Source: G965230065 sp965230065
GTDB taxonomy: Bacteria; Bacteroidota; Bacteroidia; Cytophagales; Cyclobacteriaceae
Assembly: GCA_965230065.1 (NCBI GenBank)
Contig: OZ245942.1
Coordinates: 930,001-994,000 of the forward strand
DNA length: 64,000 nucleotides
Direction of reading: 5' to 3'
The position numbers and the translations under genes are program-made. The first letter of the stretch is position 1. Each line of letters begins with the position of its first letter. Of the stretch, positions 26,445-35,988 are shown piece by piece. The notes under the pieces were generated by a model. That model was not told the DNA's origin, did no database searches, and saw only the letters and a program-made list of their open reading frames with translations.

Positions 26445-26461
26445 GAAGTGTCCGACACTTC
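26445..26461. repeat. Extragenic palindrome GAAGTGTC-C-GACACTTC
   Basis: A perfect 8-bp inverted repeat around one central base lies in the 187-bp spacer between the FAD oxidoreductase and Gfo/Idh genes. It resembles small repeated extragenic palindromes and could fold in the mRNA. No U-run is present. Confidence 0.45.
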
Positions 26462-26500
26462 TAGTGAAGTGAATAAGAAATGCCGGACACGACAGCATTT

Positions 26501-27886
26501 TTACTTCCCTACAGCCTGATAATCAACATCCTGGGGAAGCACATTCTTCTTTGCTGCCAGGGCCGAAACCCTTCCGGCTGCCTGTCCCATGGCTACGGCA
26601 TTACCCGTTACCCGATAGCTGGAATGCGCAATAAAATCTCCACTGATGCACCGGCCCGCCATCATCAATCCGCCCGCATCTTTGGCAATGAGGGAACGCA
26701 AGGGAATGTCATAATCTTTACTTTTAATACCCTGACTATATCCTTTTTTGGGCCCTGCTTCTTCATCTTTTTTATTTACAGAATGGACATCTACCCCAAA
26801 AGTAACCCGACATACCGCGTCCTCAAAGCGAGCTCCTTTAACAAGGTCTTCTTTGCTTACTGTATAGAGTCCGTGGATTCTTCGTCCCTCACGGGTGCCA
26901 ATTTGTTCGCCTGTCGCCACCAAACGAATGTTTTTCCATACGCCCCCATTAGACCGAAGTGCTTTTACAATGGCATTCACCTCTTTTCGGGCATGCATTG
27001 TGGCCTGGGTTACTTCCCGCGCATTCAAAGGAGAATAGCCATATTCATGGTTGGCCATGAGCATAAACAAATCTTTCCGGATAGGATATAAACCAGGCCT
27101 TTGGTATGAAGGAAGCACTGCCCCTTTTACAATTTCTTCTAACAACCGCCGCTTGGAGGGAGAGCCTGCTGTTGAATCGCCCGCCCAGCGGGAAAACTCC
27201 TTGATTTCATCAAAATGAATTCCTGTGAGGAGGGCCAGCATACTGAAAGGCTGCAAGGCATTATCCCCTTCCCGTCCGAGGTCAAACCCGCACCCGCTCA
27301 AAGCAGCCAGGTCACCATCGCCGGTAGTATCAATAAACAGCTTTCCCTGCCAGGCTTCCCGCCCTGATTTTGACTCCGTAACAATATGAGTGAGGCGCTG
27401 TTTATCATCTTTTACAGAGGCAACTACCCTTGCATGAAAAAGCACATCTACCCCGGCATCCAGGCAAAGTTCTTCCAGCAGTAGTTTCATGATTTCGGCA
27501 TCAAAAGAGAGTACGCCTCCCGTATCAATATCTGTGCCCACACCATCCTGTTCCAAAAGTTTAGCTTCTATTTCACGCATGAGGCCCGGTTTATTAGACT
27601 GGTCCAAAATCCAGGTTAATAACCCTGCAGTCCATACACCTCCCAGGCAGCCGTGCGCTTCTATCAGCAGCGTTCTGGCACCGTTACGACCGGCCTCAAT
27701 GGCCGCGCTTACCCCGGCGGGGCCTGCCCCGCTCACAATCACATCATAATCTCCGGCAATTTTGACCTCCCGGGCCGCTTCATGAATGGAATCTTTTTGT
27801 ACAATGCCGCCTTTGGTAGCATAAGCAAAAGGAAAGGTTAAAAGGGGGCTGGCAGCCCCAAGTTGGATGAATTTTCTTCGTTTCAT
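26501..27886 (-). CDS. Tat-exported FAD-dependent oxidoreductase (FAD_oxidored type)
   Basis: The protein is 461 residues from the ATG at 27886, which opens directly into a twin-arginine signal (KRRKFIQLG); a further in-frame ATG at 27898 would overlap susD. The FAD-binding fold is clear: VIVSGAGPAGVSAAIEAG and the following IEAHGCLGGVWTAG, with DTTGDGDLAALSG and a C-terminal GNAVAMGQAAG. Members of this group occur in glycan loci beside SusCD, and their substrates are mostly unknown. Translation starts one base or so past the susD stop, so the two are tightly coupled. Confidence 0.87.
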   Translation of the reverse strand: MKRRKFIQLGAASPLLTFPFAYATKGGIVQKDSIHEAAREVKIAGDYDVIVSGAGPAGVSAAIEAGRNGARTLLIEAHGCLGGVWTAGLLTWILDQSNKPGLMREIEAKLLEQDGVGTDIDTGGVLSFDAEIMKLLLEELCLDAGVDVLFHARVVASVKDDKQRLTHIVTESKSGREAWQGKLFIDTTGDGDLAALSGCGFDLGREGDNALQPFSMLALLTGIHFDEIKEFSRWAGDSTAGSPSKRRLLEEIVKGAVLPSYQRPGLYPIRKDLFMLMANHEYGYSPLNAREVTQATMHARKEVNAIVKALRSNGGVWKNIRLVATGEQIGTREGRRIHGLYTVSKEDLVKGARFEDAVCRVTFGVDVHSVNKKDEEAGPKKGYSQGIKSKDYDIPLRSLIAKDAGGLMMAGRCISGDFIAHSSYRVTGNAVAMGQAAGRVSALAAKKNVLPQDVDYQAVGK

Positions 27887-27887
27887 A

Positions 27888-29276
27888 TTAATATCCATTA
27901 TTTTGTTCTAAGTTAGGATTAGCATCTATTTCACGGAGGGGTATCGGATAGATGTTGTGTTTATCTTCTACTGTGATATTAAATGCAGACATGGTTGACG
28001 CAAGTTTGTCCATACGCTTTAAATCGTAATACCGGTGCCCTTCAAAGCAAAGTTCCCACCGACGCTCCTGAAGTATGGCATCCCTGAATTGAGTCTGATT
28101 CATTCCATCAGGCAGATTAGCCAATCCGGAGCGGTTCCGTACCGTATTAATCGCATCGTAAGCTGCCTGCACGGGACCATTGTTGCTTTCATTCAAAGCT
28201 TCTGCATATATCAGCAGTACTTCAGCATACCGAATTACCGGCCAGTTGGTACTGCCTTCAGTTGGGTCAACAGCAGTTTCATCGTAAAACTTCCACACAT
28301 GCGGATCATAGGTTTTGGTGGAACCATCAGGGAAAGTATAACTTTCCAGCACTGAAGCTACCCTCCGTTCATCTGAAGATTCAAAAGAGTCCAGCAAATC
28401 TTGCCGCACGATGGCCGAACTAAACCCTGTTAACGGAGGCTCTCCTCCACGAATAGCAAACGCACTTGAATAACCACTCCCCTGCACTCCTGCCAAATAT
28501 TGTACTGAGAATATATGTTCTACACTATTTTCGTTAGTTACCTGCCAAAGGTCTTTTACATCATCGAGCAAACCATACTCCCCCAAATCTATCACTTCTT
28601 TGGCTTTTTGGGCAGCTCCTGCATAATCACCTGTATACAATAGTACCCGGGCCAACAAAGCTTTGGCAGCCCCACGGGTAGCCCTTCCAGTCTCATTGGA
28701 AGCATAATTGAGCGGTAATCCGTTCTCTGCATCTTGCAGATCTTGGATTATCAGATCATACACAGCTTCTTCACTTGCCCTATCCGTAAAAAGATTGTCA
28801 AAACTAGCTGTAGATTTAGTAATGAGTGGCACTCCTCCAAAGTTACGAACAAGGTCAAAGTAACTGAGTGATCGTAAGAATTTTGCTTCGGCAAGCAATC
28901 GTTTTTTTAGTGTTTCCTCCATCTCGATGGGCGGAATTTGCTCAAGCGCCGTATTGGCATAGTTGATAGAACGATACATTTGCTGCCACATACTGCCAAA
29001 AATACCCGTCGCGCTATTCCAGGTAAAAGAATGTAATTCAAGGGAAATATCCCGGCTTACCGGTCCATCCTGAAGGTTGTCAGAAGGCCTTTCTCCCAAC
29101 TGCCAGAAGCTTCCGTAGTATCCTAACTGATCATACACTGCATTAACGGCTGCTACGGCATCATTATCGGTAGTATAAAAGTTGGCTGGTGAAAGAAAGT
29201 CTTTTGGGGTTTCATCCAGAAATTCGCAGGATGCAACTGAAATTATAGCGAATAAAGAAAATATAAGTCGTTTCAT
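27888..29276 (-). CDS. SusD/RagB-family lipoprotein (locus B)
   Basis: This 462-residue surface lipoprotein has the lipobox ISVASC followed by EFLDETPKDFLSP. The C-terminal RagB/SusD signatures RYAEVLLIYAEALNE, RWELCFEGHRYYDLKR and NIYPIPLREIDANPNL are intact. It captures substrate for the SusC pore encoded 20 bp upstream. In this locus the downstream genes are redox enzymes rather than classical hydrolases, which suggests an uncommon or oxidised sugar as cargo. Confidence 0.93.
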   Translation of the reverse strand: MKRLIFSLFAIISVASCEFLDETPKDFLSPANFYTTDNDAVAAVNAVYDQLGYYGSFWQLGERPSDNLQDGPVSRDISLELHSFTWNSATGIFGSMWQQMYRSINYANTALEQIPPIEMEETLKKRLLAEAKFLRSLSYFDLVRNFGGVPLITKSTASFDNLFTDRASEEAVYDLIIQDLQDAENGLPLNYASNETGRATRGAAKALLARVLLYTGDYAGAAQKAKEVIDLGEYGLLDDVKDLWQVTNENSVEHIFSVQYLAGVQGSGYSSAFAIRGGEPPLTGFSSAIVRQDLLDSFESSDERRVASVLESYTFPDGSTKTYDPHVWKFYDETAVDPTEGSTNWPVIRYAEVLLIYAEALNESNNGPVQAAYDAINTVRNRSGLANLPDGMNQTQFRDAILQERRWELCFEGHRYYDLKRMDKLASTMSAFNITVEDKHNIYPIPLREIDANPNLEQNNGY

Positions 29277-29295
29277 ATTGATTTCATTTAAGTTC

Positions 29296-32200
29296 TTAAA
29301 AACCGAGATTAAAACCTAAGTTATACATCCTGGCTCTTGGATAAGCTCCGTAATCGATGTTTTGATTGATAGGATTCTGTCCCTGAGAGTTCACTTCCGG
29401 ATCAAACCCCCGGTAGTCGGTAAGGGTGAGCAAGTTTTGCACACTGAAATACACGCGTAATTTTCTGAGCCATTCCAGATTTGATGCAGGCAACGTATAA
29501 CCTAAAACCAGGTTTTTAATACGGAAAAAGCTGGCGTCCTCTACATTCAAGTCTTCTACCCAGTTCTCATGGCCCCGACGGTCGGCCTTGGGCATGATGC
29601 CATCCGGGTTTTCAGGACTCCAACGGTCTGCAGCATCTGCTACGTTATTATGAGTGCCTCGCATAGATTCCAACTCATAAATACGCAGCACATTCAGCAC
29701 TTTTCCGCCCTGTACTCCTTGTAAAAAAAGTGTAAGGTCAAAATTTTTGTAATTAAAGGAATTGTTGATTCCATAAATAAAATCGGGAGTACCTGTTCCT
29801 AAAATTGCACGGTCATCAGGGGTAATTTCCCCATCCCCGTCCATATCTTTATACCGGACATCTCCCAGTTCCATGAAACGATGGGCAGGCGCATTATCAA
29901 TATCACTCTGTGTCCTGAACAAGCCATCTGTTACATAACCATAAAAAGAATTGACAGGCTCTCCTTCCTTTACCAATACGCCAGTACCCGGAGAGTAGAA
30001 TCCGGGTGCGCCTACTTCAGGCCCAAAGAACTGATCGATATCCCCAAGGTCAAGCACTTCATTGCGATTCAGGGAAATATTTCCGTCTACCGTCCACTGG
30101 AAGTCTCCTGTGAAAATATCGGCCCCCACAGAAAATTCAAACCCTTTGTTTTCGGTGCTGCCCACATTTTGAAGCGTTGAAGCATAACCGGAAGTCCAGG
30201 GAATTGTGAGTTCGAGCAAGAGATCGTCGGTTTTTTTGTAGTAATAATCCATCGTAAACCGCAACCTTTCATCCATAAAGCCAAAATCCAAACCTATATC
30301 AAACTGTGAAGTAGTTTCCCATTTAAGGTCAGGGTTGGCAATACGGTTAGGAGCAATCCCAATGGCTGCGCTGTTTCCCAAAACATATATAGATGTACCT
30401 AAAGAAGCTTGTGAACGATAGAGAGGTATTTCCTGGTTACCGGTCAACCCATAACTGGCCCTGAGTTTCAGGTTAGAAAACAGATCGCCTCCCTGCATAA
30501 AAGATTCATCAGAAATACGCCATGCAACAGCCCCGGAAGGGAAAAAGCCCCATTTATTATTCTCTCCAAACCGGGAAGACCCATCTGCCCTGGCTGTAAA
30601 TGTAAATAGGTATTTGCCATTCAACCCATAATTAACCCGGCCTATAAATGATTGTAACGACCATTCGTTGGCACCTGTAGAAGGTGGAGGATTAATCACA
30701 GCAGCAGATTCCAGATTGTTATGGGCAAGGATATCATTCACAAAGCCTTCACCCCTGGCCCGGGTATTCTCCCGGCTTTCCCGCTGCATTGTATAACCGG
30801 CCAGTACATTCAAATTATGGTTTTTATTGAACGTTTTGGAATAAGATAAGGTATTCTCATTCAGCCAGTTATATATTTGGGTAGTTTGTACGTCGGCAAT
30901 TCCGTTGGAGAAATAGCCTCTGTACGTAGTGCGTGGAATATAAAGGTTACGTTTCAGGTATTGTACATCTGCCCCCAGGCTCACTCGTGCTTTTAACCCT
31001 TCCAGAAGTTCATATTCCATATAAAAGTTACCAAGCCCCCGGCCAATTTTTGTGTTATTGGTAGTAGTCAGGGCCAAAGACACAGGGTTATCCCTTCTGA
31101 ACGCCGGGCCGATCTGTTGCCAGTCCACAAAATAATTACCATCCTGATCAAAGATAGGTAAATAAGGAGCTGCAGTAAGTGCATTATGTACTACCCCGGC
31201 ACTACCCGTTGCCCCATCATTTACCAATACCTCATCGTTGTCCAGGTAGCTTAAATTGAGACTGTAACCTAATTTGAATCGCTTTGAAATATCACTATCC
31301 AGGTTAAACCTGAATGAAATGCGGTCAAATTGGGATCCGATGACAATTCCTTCCTGAGAAAAGTAGTTGCCACTGACCATGTAGCGGGTTTTGTCATTAC
31401 CTCCTGTATAAGAAATTTGTGTATTGTATACCGGGGCCAGTTGAAAAACCTCATCTTGCCAATGGGTACCTCCATTCAGGCTATCTACCAGATGATCTAC
31501 ATCCGGAAAAGGCGCTTCCCGCCCATCGGTAATAAAAGCTTCGTTGGCCAGCTCTGCATATTCCCGCAAGTTAAGTACAGGTATGGTTTTATTAACTTCC
31601 TGAACTCCGGCATAAAAATCAACGTCAAAGTTAGACGTATTGGCTTTCCCTCTTTTAGTGGTAATAATAACCACCCCATTAGCACCACGAGCTCCGTAAA
31701 TAGCCGTAGCCGAAGCATCTTTTAAGATTTCAATTGAAGCAATATCATTAGGATTCAGGGAAGCCATGGGGTTCGTTTTCAACACGGGTGTGCCCCCTCC
31801 TCCACTGTTTCCGGTACTCCGAATGGGTTCGTTCAATATTGGATATCCGTCAATTACATACAATGGCTCATTATTGCCAGTAATAGAATTACCCCCCCGA
31901 ATACGAATAGAAATAGCGCCTCCTGGAGCTGCATCAGTTTGGGTAACTTGTACCCCTGCCGCCCGGCCCTGAAGCCCTTGCTCGAGAGAAGTAACCGGAA
32001 ATTTCTCAAGGTCTTCCCCTGATACTGAAGATACTGCTCCAGTGAGGTCTGACTTTTTTACGCTGCCGTATCCCACTACCACTATTTCACTCAGTGACTG
32101 AATATCCGGTACCATTTGTATATTGACTACTGTTTGATTGCCAATGTTTACTTCTTCCGTTACATACCCCACTGAAGAAAATACCAGGGATTCCGCTTCG

Positions 32201-32826
32201 TCAGGTGCCGATAGCCGGTAATTTCCATCCACATCGGTTACGGTACCGGTAGTGGTGCCTTTTACTAAAATATTTACACCTGGCAAGCCTTCACTATTTT
32301 CGTCGGTTACCTGGCCGGTAATGGTTTTGTCATAACCAGGCTTTTTACTACTGGCATCCGTAAAAAAATTATTAATAATATCTGTGTTTAATCGCCCCTG
32401 AGTATTCAATGGTGGGTTGGGCTTTACTTTATTCAGAGGAGTATTACTTTTATCCATCTTTTTGATGATATAAAATGTATCTACATCAGACTTTTGGTAA
32501 GTTAAGTTAAACGGACGTAATAACTCCTCTAAAACATGCTCAAGGCTCTCTTCCTTTTTATTTAGCTGAGTATTCACATACTTCCCTTCAATGTCTTTGC
32601 TGTTTACCGCAAAGCGTACTTTGTGGGTTTTCTCCAAATCATTGAGAAATTCGGATAACAAGATTACCTGCTTATTGTCCTGGTCTTTGTGGATGTTGGA
32701 AAGTTCAGGTATTCCCGAGCGGGCTGTAAAACTGGCAATGCCCTGTGCATTGGCAGGTGGATACAAACAGGTACATAAAGCCAGTGTACATAACTTTATG
32801 CACCAATACTTCGTAGTTAGTTGCAT
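29296..32826 (-). CDS. SusC/RagA TonB-dependent transporter with STN domain (locus B)
   Basis: The protein is 1176 residues: signal peptide (1-28), STN domain (about 55-122), carboxypeptidase-regulatory-like domain (about 168-255, ITGQVTDENSEGLPGVNI), plug with IRIRGGNSITGNNEPLYVIDG, and a long barrel ending in NLGFNLGF. It imports a glycan with the SusD encoded next. The STN domain and the fecR/sigma pair upstream make it both transporter and sensor. The hairpin at its 5' side overlaps the end of fecR. Confidence 0.95.
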   Translation of the reverse strand: MQLTTKYWCIKLCTLALCTCLYPPANAQGIASFTARSGIPELSNIHKDQDNKQVILLSEFLNDLEKTHKVRFAVNSKDIEGKYVNTQLNKKEESLEHVLEELLRPFNLTYQKSDVDTFYIIKKMDKSNTPLNKVKPNPPLNTQGRLNTDIINNFFTDASSKKPGYDKTITGQVTDENSEGLPGVNILVKGTTTGTVTDVDGNYRLSAPDEAESLVFSSVGYVTEEVNIGNQTVVNIQMVPDIQSLSEIVVVGYGSVKKSDLTGAVSSVSGEDLEKFPVTSLEQGLQGRAAGVQVTQTDAAPGGAISIRIRGGNSITGNNEPLYVIDGYPILNEPIRSTGNSGGGGTPVLKTNPMASLNPNDIASIEILKDASATAIYGARGANGVVIITTKRGKANTSNFDVDFYAGVQEVNKTIPVLNLREYAELANEAFITDGREAPFPDVDHLVDSLNGGTHWQDEVFQLAPVYNTQISYTGGNDKTRYMVSGNYFSQEGIVIGSQFDRISFRFNLDSDISKRFKLGYSLNLSYLDNDEVLVNDGATGSAGVVHNALTAAPYLPIFDQDGNYFVDWQQIGPAFRRDNPVSLALTTTNNTKIGRGLGNFYMEYELLEGLKARVSLGADVQYLKRNLYIPRTTYRGYFSNGIADVQTTQIYNWLNENTLSYSKTFNKNHNLNVLAGYTMQRESRENTRARGEGFVNDILAHNNLESAAVINPPPSTGANEWSLQSFIGRVNYGLNGKYLFTFTARADGSSRFGENNKWGFFPSGAVAWRISDESFMQGGDLFSNLKLRASYGLTGNQEIPLYRSQASLGTSIYVLGNSAAIGIAPNRIANPDLKWETTSQFDIGLDFGFMDERLRFTMDYYYKKTDDLLLELTIPWTSGYASTLQNVGSTENKGFEFSVGADIFTGDFQWTVDGNISLNRNEVLDLGDIDQFFGPEVGAPGFYSPGTGVLVKEGEPVNSFYGYVTDGLFRTQSDIDNAPAHRFMELGDVRYKDMDGDGEITPDDRAILGTGTPDFIYGINNSFNYKNFDLTLFLQGVQGGKVLNVLRIYELESMRGTHNNVADAADRWSPENPDGIMPKADRRGHENWVEDLNVEDASFFRIKNLVLGYTLPASNLEWLRKLRVYFSVQNLLTLTDYRGFDPEVNSQGQNPINQNIDYGAYPRARMYNLGFNLGF

Positions 32827-32864
32827 AGTTTTTAAATTTACATTACAGATTAAGTTAAGAAATG

Positions 32865-32895
32865 CCTGACTTGACGGGTGCCACCGTCAGTCAGG
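32865..32895 (-). other. Hairpin at the fecR-susC junction (locus B)
   Basis: CCTGACTTGACGG (32865-32877) pairs with CCGTCAGTCAGG (32884-32895) with one bulged base and a six-base loop. The fecR stop codon lies inside one arm. A T-run follows on the plus strand only. Confidence 0.65.
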
Positions 32896-33900
32896 TTTTT
32901 TTATTAAAATCTTGCTGTTTTCCTCTTTGATTTCCAGGCCAAAGGTTTCCGAAAGCAGGATAAGCAAATCATCCATATCTTTCATGGGTACTTTGGCAGT
33001 AAACTTCAAATTTGCGATGGAGTCATTATTTATGCGGACGGGTCTGCCAAACTGATCTTCAATAACCTGAGCAATTTCTTCAAGAGAGGTATTTTCAAAA
33101 TAGTAGATTTGTTCTTGCCATGAAGTATAGTGCTCAGGGTTCACCACTTTTTGCACAAGATTTTGACTATTTCTGGCAAGTTCTACCATTTCGCCCGGCT
33201 GCATAAAGAGTGGCTCCTGCTTATCTGCCGGTTCAATTTTTACTTTGCCCGAGCTTAGTACTACCTGAGTTTTGTCACGGCGGCTGTTTACATTAAAAAC
33301 TGTACCCAATACCACCACGTCCAGCCCAGCTGCATGCACGGTAAATGGAACATGCCTCTCTTTTGTCTGTCGTTGTTGTTTTCTGATTTCAAAATAAGCT
33401 TCACCCTCTACCCATACCTCCCGCTCTTCCATGTTTTTACGAATCCAGTTTTTGCCGTATCTCAATGTAGAATTGGCATTGAGCACTACTTTGGAACTGT
33501 CGGGCAACCAAACTGTTTTGGTTTCATTATACGCAGTTTGGTGCACAATGGGCAGTGTAACGAAATAGTACAATAAAAATGAGCATACTAACAAAATTCC
33601 GGCTACGGCAGCGGCTGCTTTTTGCCAACTTTGAGAAAGGAAAACAATTTTTCCTTTGGCATCCAGGTTGGTATTTATATTTTCTTTTACCCTGCAGTAG
33701 CTCTCCGGGGTAGGTTCATATTCCTTAAAATGGATGACCTGTAAAATGCGGCGGGCTTCCACAACTTCCTGTTTTATGTCAGGGTAGTTTACAATAAACT
33801 CATCCCAAAAGCGGGCAACTTCCGGGGAATTGCCAAAAACCCATTGCTGAAAATATTCATCCAGCACAAACTCATCTGTAGAAAAGTGTTGATATTCCAT
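32887..33900 (-). CDS. FecR-family anti-sigma factor (locus B)
   Basis: This 337-residue single-pass regulator has an N-terminal sigma-binding part (FSTDEFVLDEYFQQWVFG), a transmembrane helix near residues 93-112 (AAAVAGILLVCSFLLYYFV), a FecR domain (REVWVEGEAYFEIRK, VVVLGTVFNVNSRRDKT) and a C-terminal DUF4974-type domain. It should hold the locus B sigma factor until the SusC STN domain signals. Its last codons form part of the hairpin before susC, so translation of its end may influence that structure. Confidence 0.93.
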   Translation of the reverse strand: MEYQHFSTDEFVLDEYFQQWVFGNSPEVARFWDEFIVNYPDIKQEVVEARRILQVIHFKEYEPTPESYCRVKENINTNLDAKGKIVFLSQSWQKAAAAVAGILLVCSFLLYYFVTLPIVHQTAYNETKTVWLPDSSKVVLNANSTLRYGKNWIRKNMEEREVWVEGEAYFEIRKQQRQTKERHVPFTVHAAGLDVVVLGTVFNVNSRRDKTQVVLSSGKVKIEPADKQEPLFMQPGEMVELARNSQNLVQKVVNPEHYTSWQEQIYYFENTSLEEIAQVIEDQFGRPVRINNDSIANLKFTAKVPMKDMDDLLILLSETFGLEIKEENSKILIKKPD

Positions 33901-34071
33901 GAAAACGCTTCAATAAACTCTTTTGTACAGATATAGAGCGGGAAGGGGTGATTTTTGGACAGGCTTTTATTAATAAAATTTTATTTTTATATTATTATCA
34001 GTAATTATTAAATATTAATATTATTTTTTCAGTATAATCATGTTTTTATTAACATTTTACAAAAAATAAAA

Positions 34072-34659
34072 TTAGAAGAAGGATGTAAAAAGCAGGAAAG
34101 AATTCATATTGCTCATGGTTTTTTTGAGTAACTTCAGGGCCCTGGCAATGATTTTATAAATGGTATCAGTTTTTGCCGACATCACCGCAGCCACTTCCTG
34201 ATAAGAAAGATTATTGTAAAACTTGAGGAAAAGGGCTTCTTTTTGCTGATCGCTCAATGCATTCATGGCAGCCAACAGCCTGGCCTTTTGTTCGGTATCG
34301 GCTTGTTGCATTATCAAGTCAAACTCGGCCGAATGTTCAATTAAAAACCTCTGCTGTTGCTGAAAATCTTCCAGTTGGCGAAGCTTTTTACGCTTGCCTG
34401 CTTCTTTTAACAGTTTACGGCGAAAAGAGCTGAGCAGGTAATGTTTAGGGGAATTCACATTGCCTAACCTTTTTCGGGAGGCCCAGATAGTTACAAACAA
34501 ATCCTGAATACAATCTTCTACCAGCGTAATATCTGAAACAAGGTGCCTGCCATAATTATAAAGTAATTTGAAATATTGGTGGTACAATGCATCCAGGGCA
34601 CTCCTTTCCCCATTTTTCAATTGCTTCCATAAATCATAATCCTCTCCTTCCAAATGCAT
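34072..34659 (-). CDS. ECF sigma factor with hydrophobic C-terminal tail (locus B)
   Basis: This 195-residue sigma factor has region 2 (about 22-90, LLYNYGRHLVSDITLVEDCIQ) and region 4 (about 125-175, ALSDQQKEALFLKFYNNLSYQEVA). It ends in a mildly hydrophobic Phe-rich tail (MNSFLLFTSFF). It lies 171 bp upstream of fecR and should activate the susC promoter. Its region 2 is the closest match in this window to the broken sigma gene near 53.7 kb, including the shared LLYNYGRH and DCIQ motifs. Confidence 0.92.
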   Translation of the reverse strand: MHLEGEDYDLWKQLKNGERSALDALYHQYFKLLYNYGRHLVSDITLVEDCIQDLFVTIWASRKRLGNVNSPKHYLLSSFRRKLLKEAGKRKKLRQLEDFQQQQRFLIEHSAEFDLIMQQADTEQKARLLAAMNALSDQQKEALFLKFYNNLSYQEVAAVMSAKTDTIYKIIARALKLLKKTMSNMNSFLLFTSFF

Positions 34660-34770
34660 GTTTCGCAGTTAATTTGGATAAACATACAAAAACATTCAAA
34701 AATTGAAAAGCCGCTCTTATTTCCGAAAACTCAATTTCGGCGGGCTGGTCACTGGCAAATTAAACGGCAT

Positions 34771-34810
34771 GATAAAGAAAAAGGGGCCATACAGCCCCTG
34801 AAAAAAATTT
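34771..34810 (-). terminator. Intrinsic terminator at the end of locus C
   Basis: AGGGGC (34782-34787) and GCCCCT (34794-34799) form the stem. On the minus strand it is followed by TTTTTCTTTATC and preceded by a matching T-rich tract. It lies about 115 bp past the last gene of locus C and insulates locus B's sigma gene. Confidence 0.75.
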
Positions 34811-34925
34811 GCATTTCTTATGTGTAATGTGTTAAAAATTGCTTGTGCGTTTAAGTCAAGACTTCCGAAATTTCAAAAATTTTGGAGGCCGCCGCACTGA
34901 AGCCTGAAAGCTTATTGACCAACCC

Positions 34926-35951
34926 CTATTTCAATTCCACATCAAACTCTTCAAAAACAACGGCCCGGTCACGGATTACCAAAGTGTCTTTCACAGCATG
35001 GGTTTCGTTGTTGGCCGCATCGGTATAGGTGTAATCCAGGTAGATTACATCACGGGCTTCACCTCCCCATTCATCAGCTTCTTCGGCAAATTGCCCGCTT
35101 CCACTTACCTGGTAAGGGTCACCTTCTGCACTGCTGATGCTGCAATTTTTATCATTGTTGAAAGTAAGTTCCATGGTCAGGTTACCGGGGCTTTCATTGC
35201 CTCCCCTTCTTACAGAATTCTCAAGTGTTACGGAATTTCTTCCGGAAGTAGTAACCATCACTACTTCATCTTTCACCACGTATTCGCTATGGTATACATT
35301 TTCCACTTCATTGCCCGAAGCATCGGTCATCACATCCACGCCCCTACGCAGGTAATGCCCATGGAATTCGTTGATATATTTGATACCAAACAGGGTGTAA
35401 TCCCGGGGCAACTCATTCCAGTCGGCTTCGTTTACCCGGTCGGGGTTTTCCACAGCAGGCTCCCCGGCCAGCAGGGTATCCAGATTTTCAATTTGGGTGA
35501 TCTTGATGGGCACTACATAACCCACCTCGTTTTTAGGAGCGAAAGACAGAGGATCATCAAAAAACGCGTTGTTTAGCTGAACCTCAATCCTTCCATCAGT
35601 AGCACCCGGTGGAATAGTAACCGGGCTTTCGGTTTCAATGGTAAAATACTCTGACGACAATGCCTGCACATTGGCAACGTTTTCCAAGAGGGCAGTGTCC
35701 AGTTCAAAATGTACTTTCCGCTCCTGTTCGTTGCTGTACACACCGCCCATCACCACGCCAATTTCAAAACGCATGTTATTGTCATTTTCATTAAAGCCTT
35801 GATCGTATTTGCCCAAAATGAGCGTACGCGCCGGGTTTTGAAAGGGAAAATAGCAGGCCGTGTGCGAAAAATCAGGGTACACGATGTCCTGGTTGTTACA
35901 GGCCGCCAGCACTACTACCAAAAACAGTGAGATTTTATGTTTAATATTCAT
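34926..35951 (-). CDS. DUF1735-like surface lipoprotein, putative glycan-binding (locus C)
   Basis: This 341-residue lipoprotein (VVLAACNNQ, Cys18) has an N-terminal region typical of DUF1735/BT_3987-like proteins found after SusD: YPDFSHTACYFPFQNPARTL and a beta-sandwich with FTIETESPVTIPPGATDGRI. The C-terminal half is beta-rich and may carry a separate ligand-binding fold. Such proteins are anchored on the cell surface and assist SusD in glycan capture; some carry GH18-like modules, but no catalytic motif is seen here. It ends the second SusCD unit of locus C and is followed by a good terminator. Confidence 0.75.
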   Translation of the reverse strand: MNIKHKISLFLVVVLAACNNQDIVYPDFSHTACYFPFQNPARTLILGKYDQGFNENDNNMRFEIGVVMGGVYSNEQERKVHFELDTALLENVANVQALSSEYFTIETESPVTIPPGATDGRIEVQLNNAFFDDPLSFAPKNEVGYVVPIKITQIENLDTLLAGEPAVENPDRVNEADWNELPRDYTLFGIKYINEFHGHYLRRGVDVMTDASGNEVENVYHSEYVVKDEVVMVTTSGRNSVTLENSVRRGGNESPGNLTMELTFNNDKNCSISSAEGDPYQVSGSGQFAEEADEWGGEARDVIYLDYTYTDAANNETHAVKDTLVIRDRAVVFEEFDVELK

Positions 35952-35988
35952 ATCGAATAAGTTTTATGTTCAATGGATACTTTTGAAT

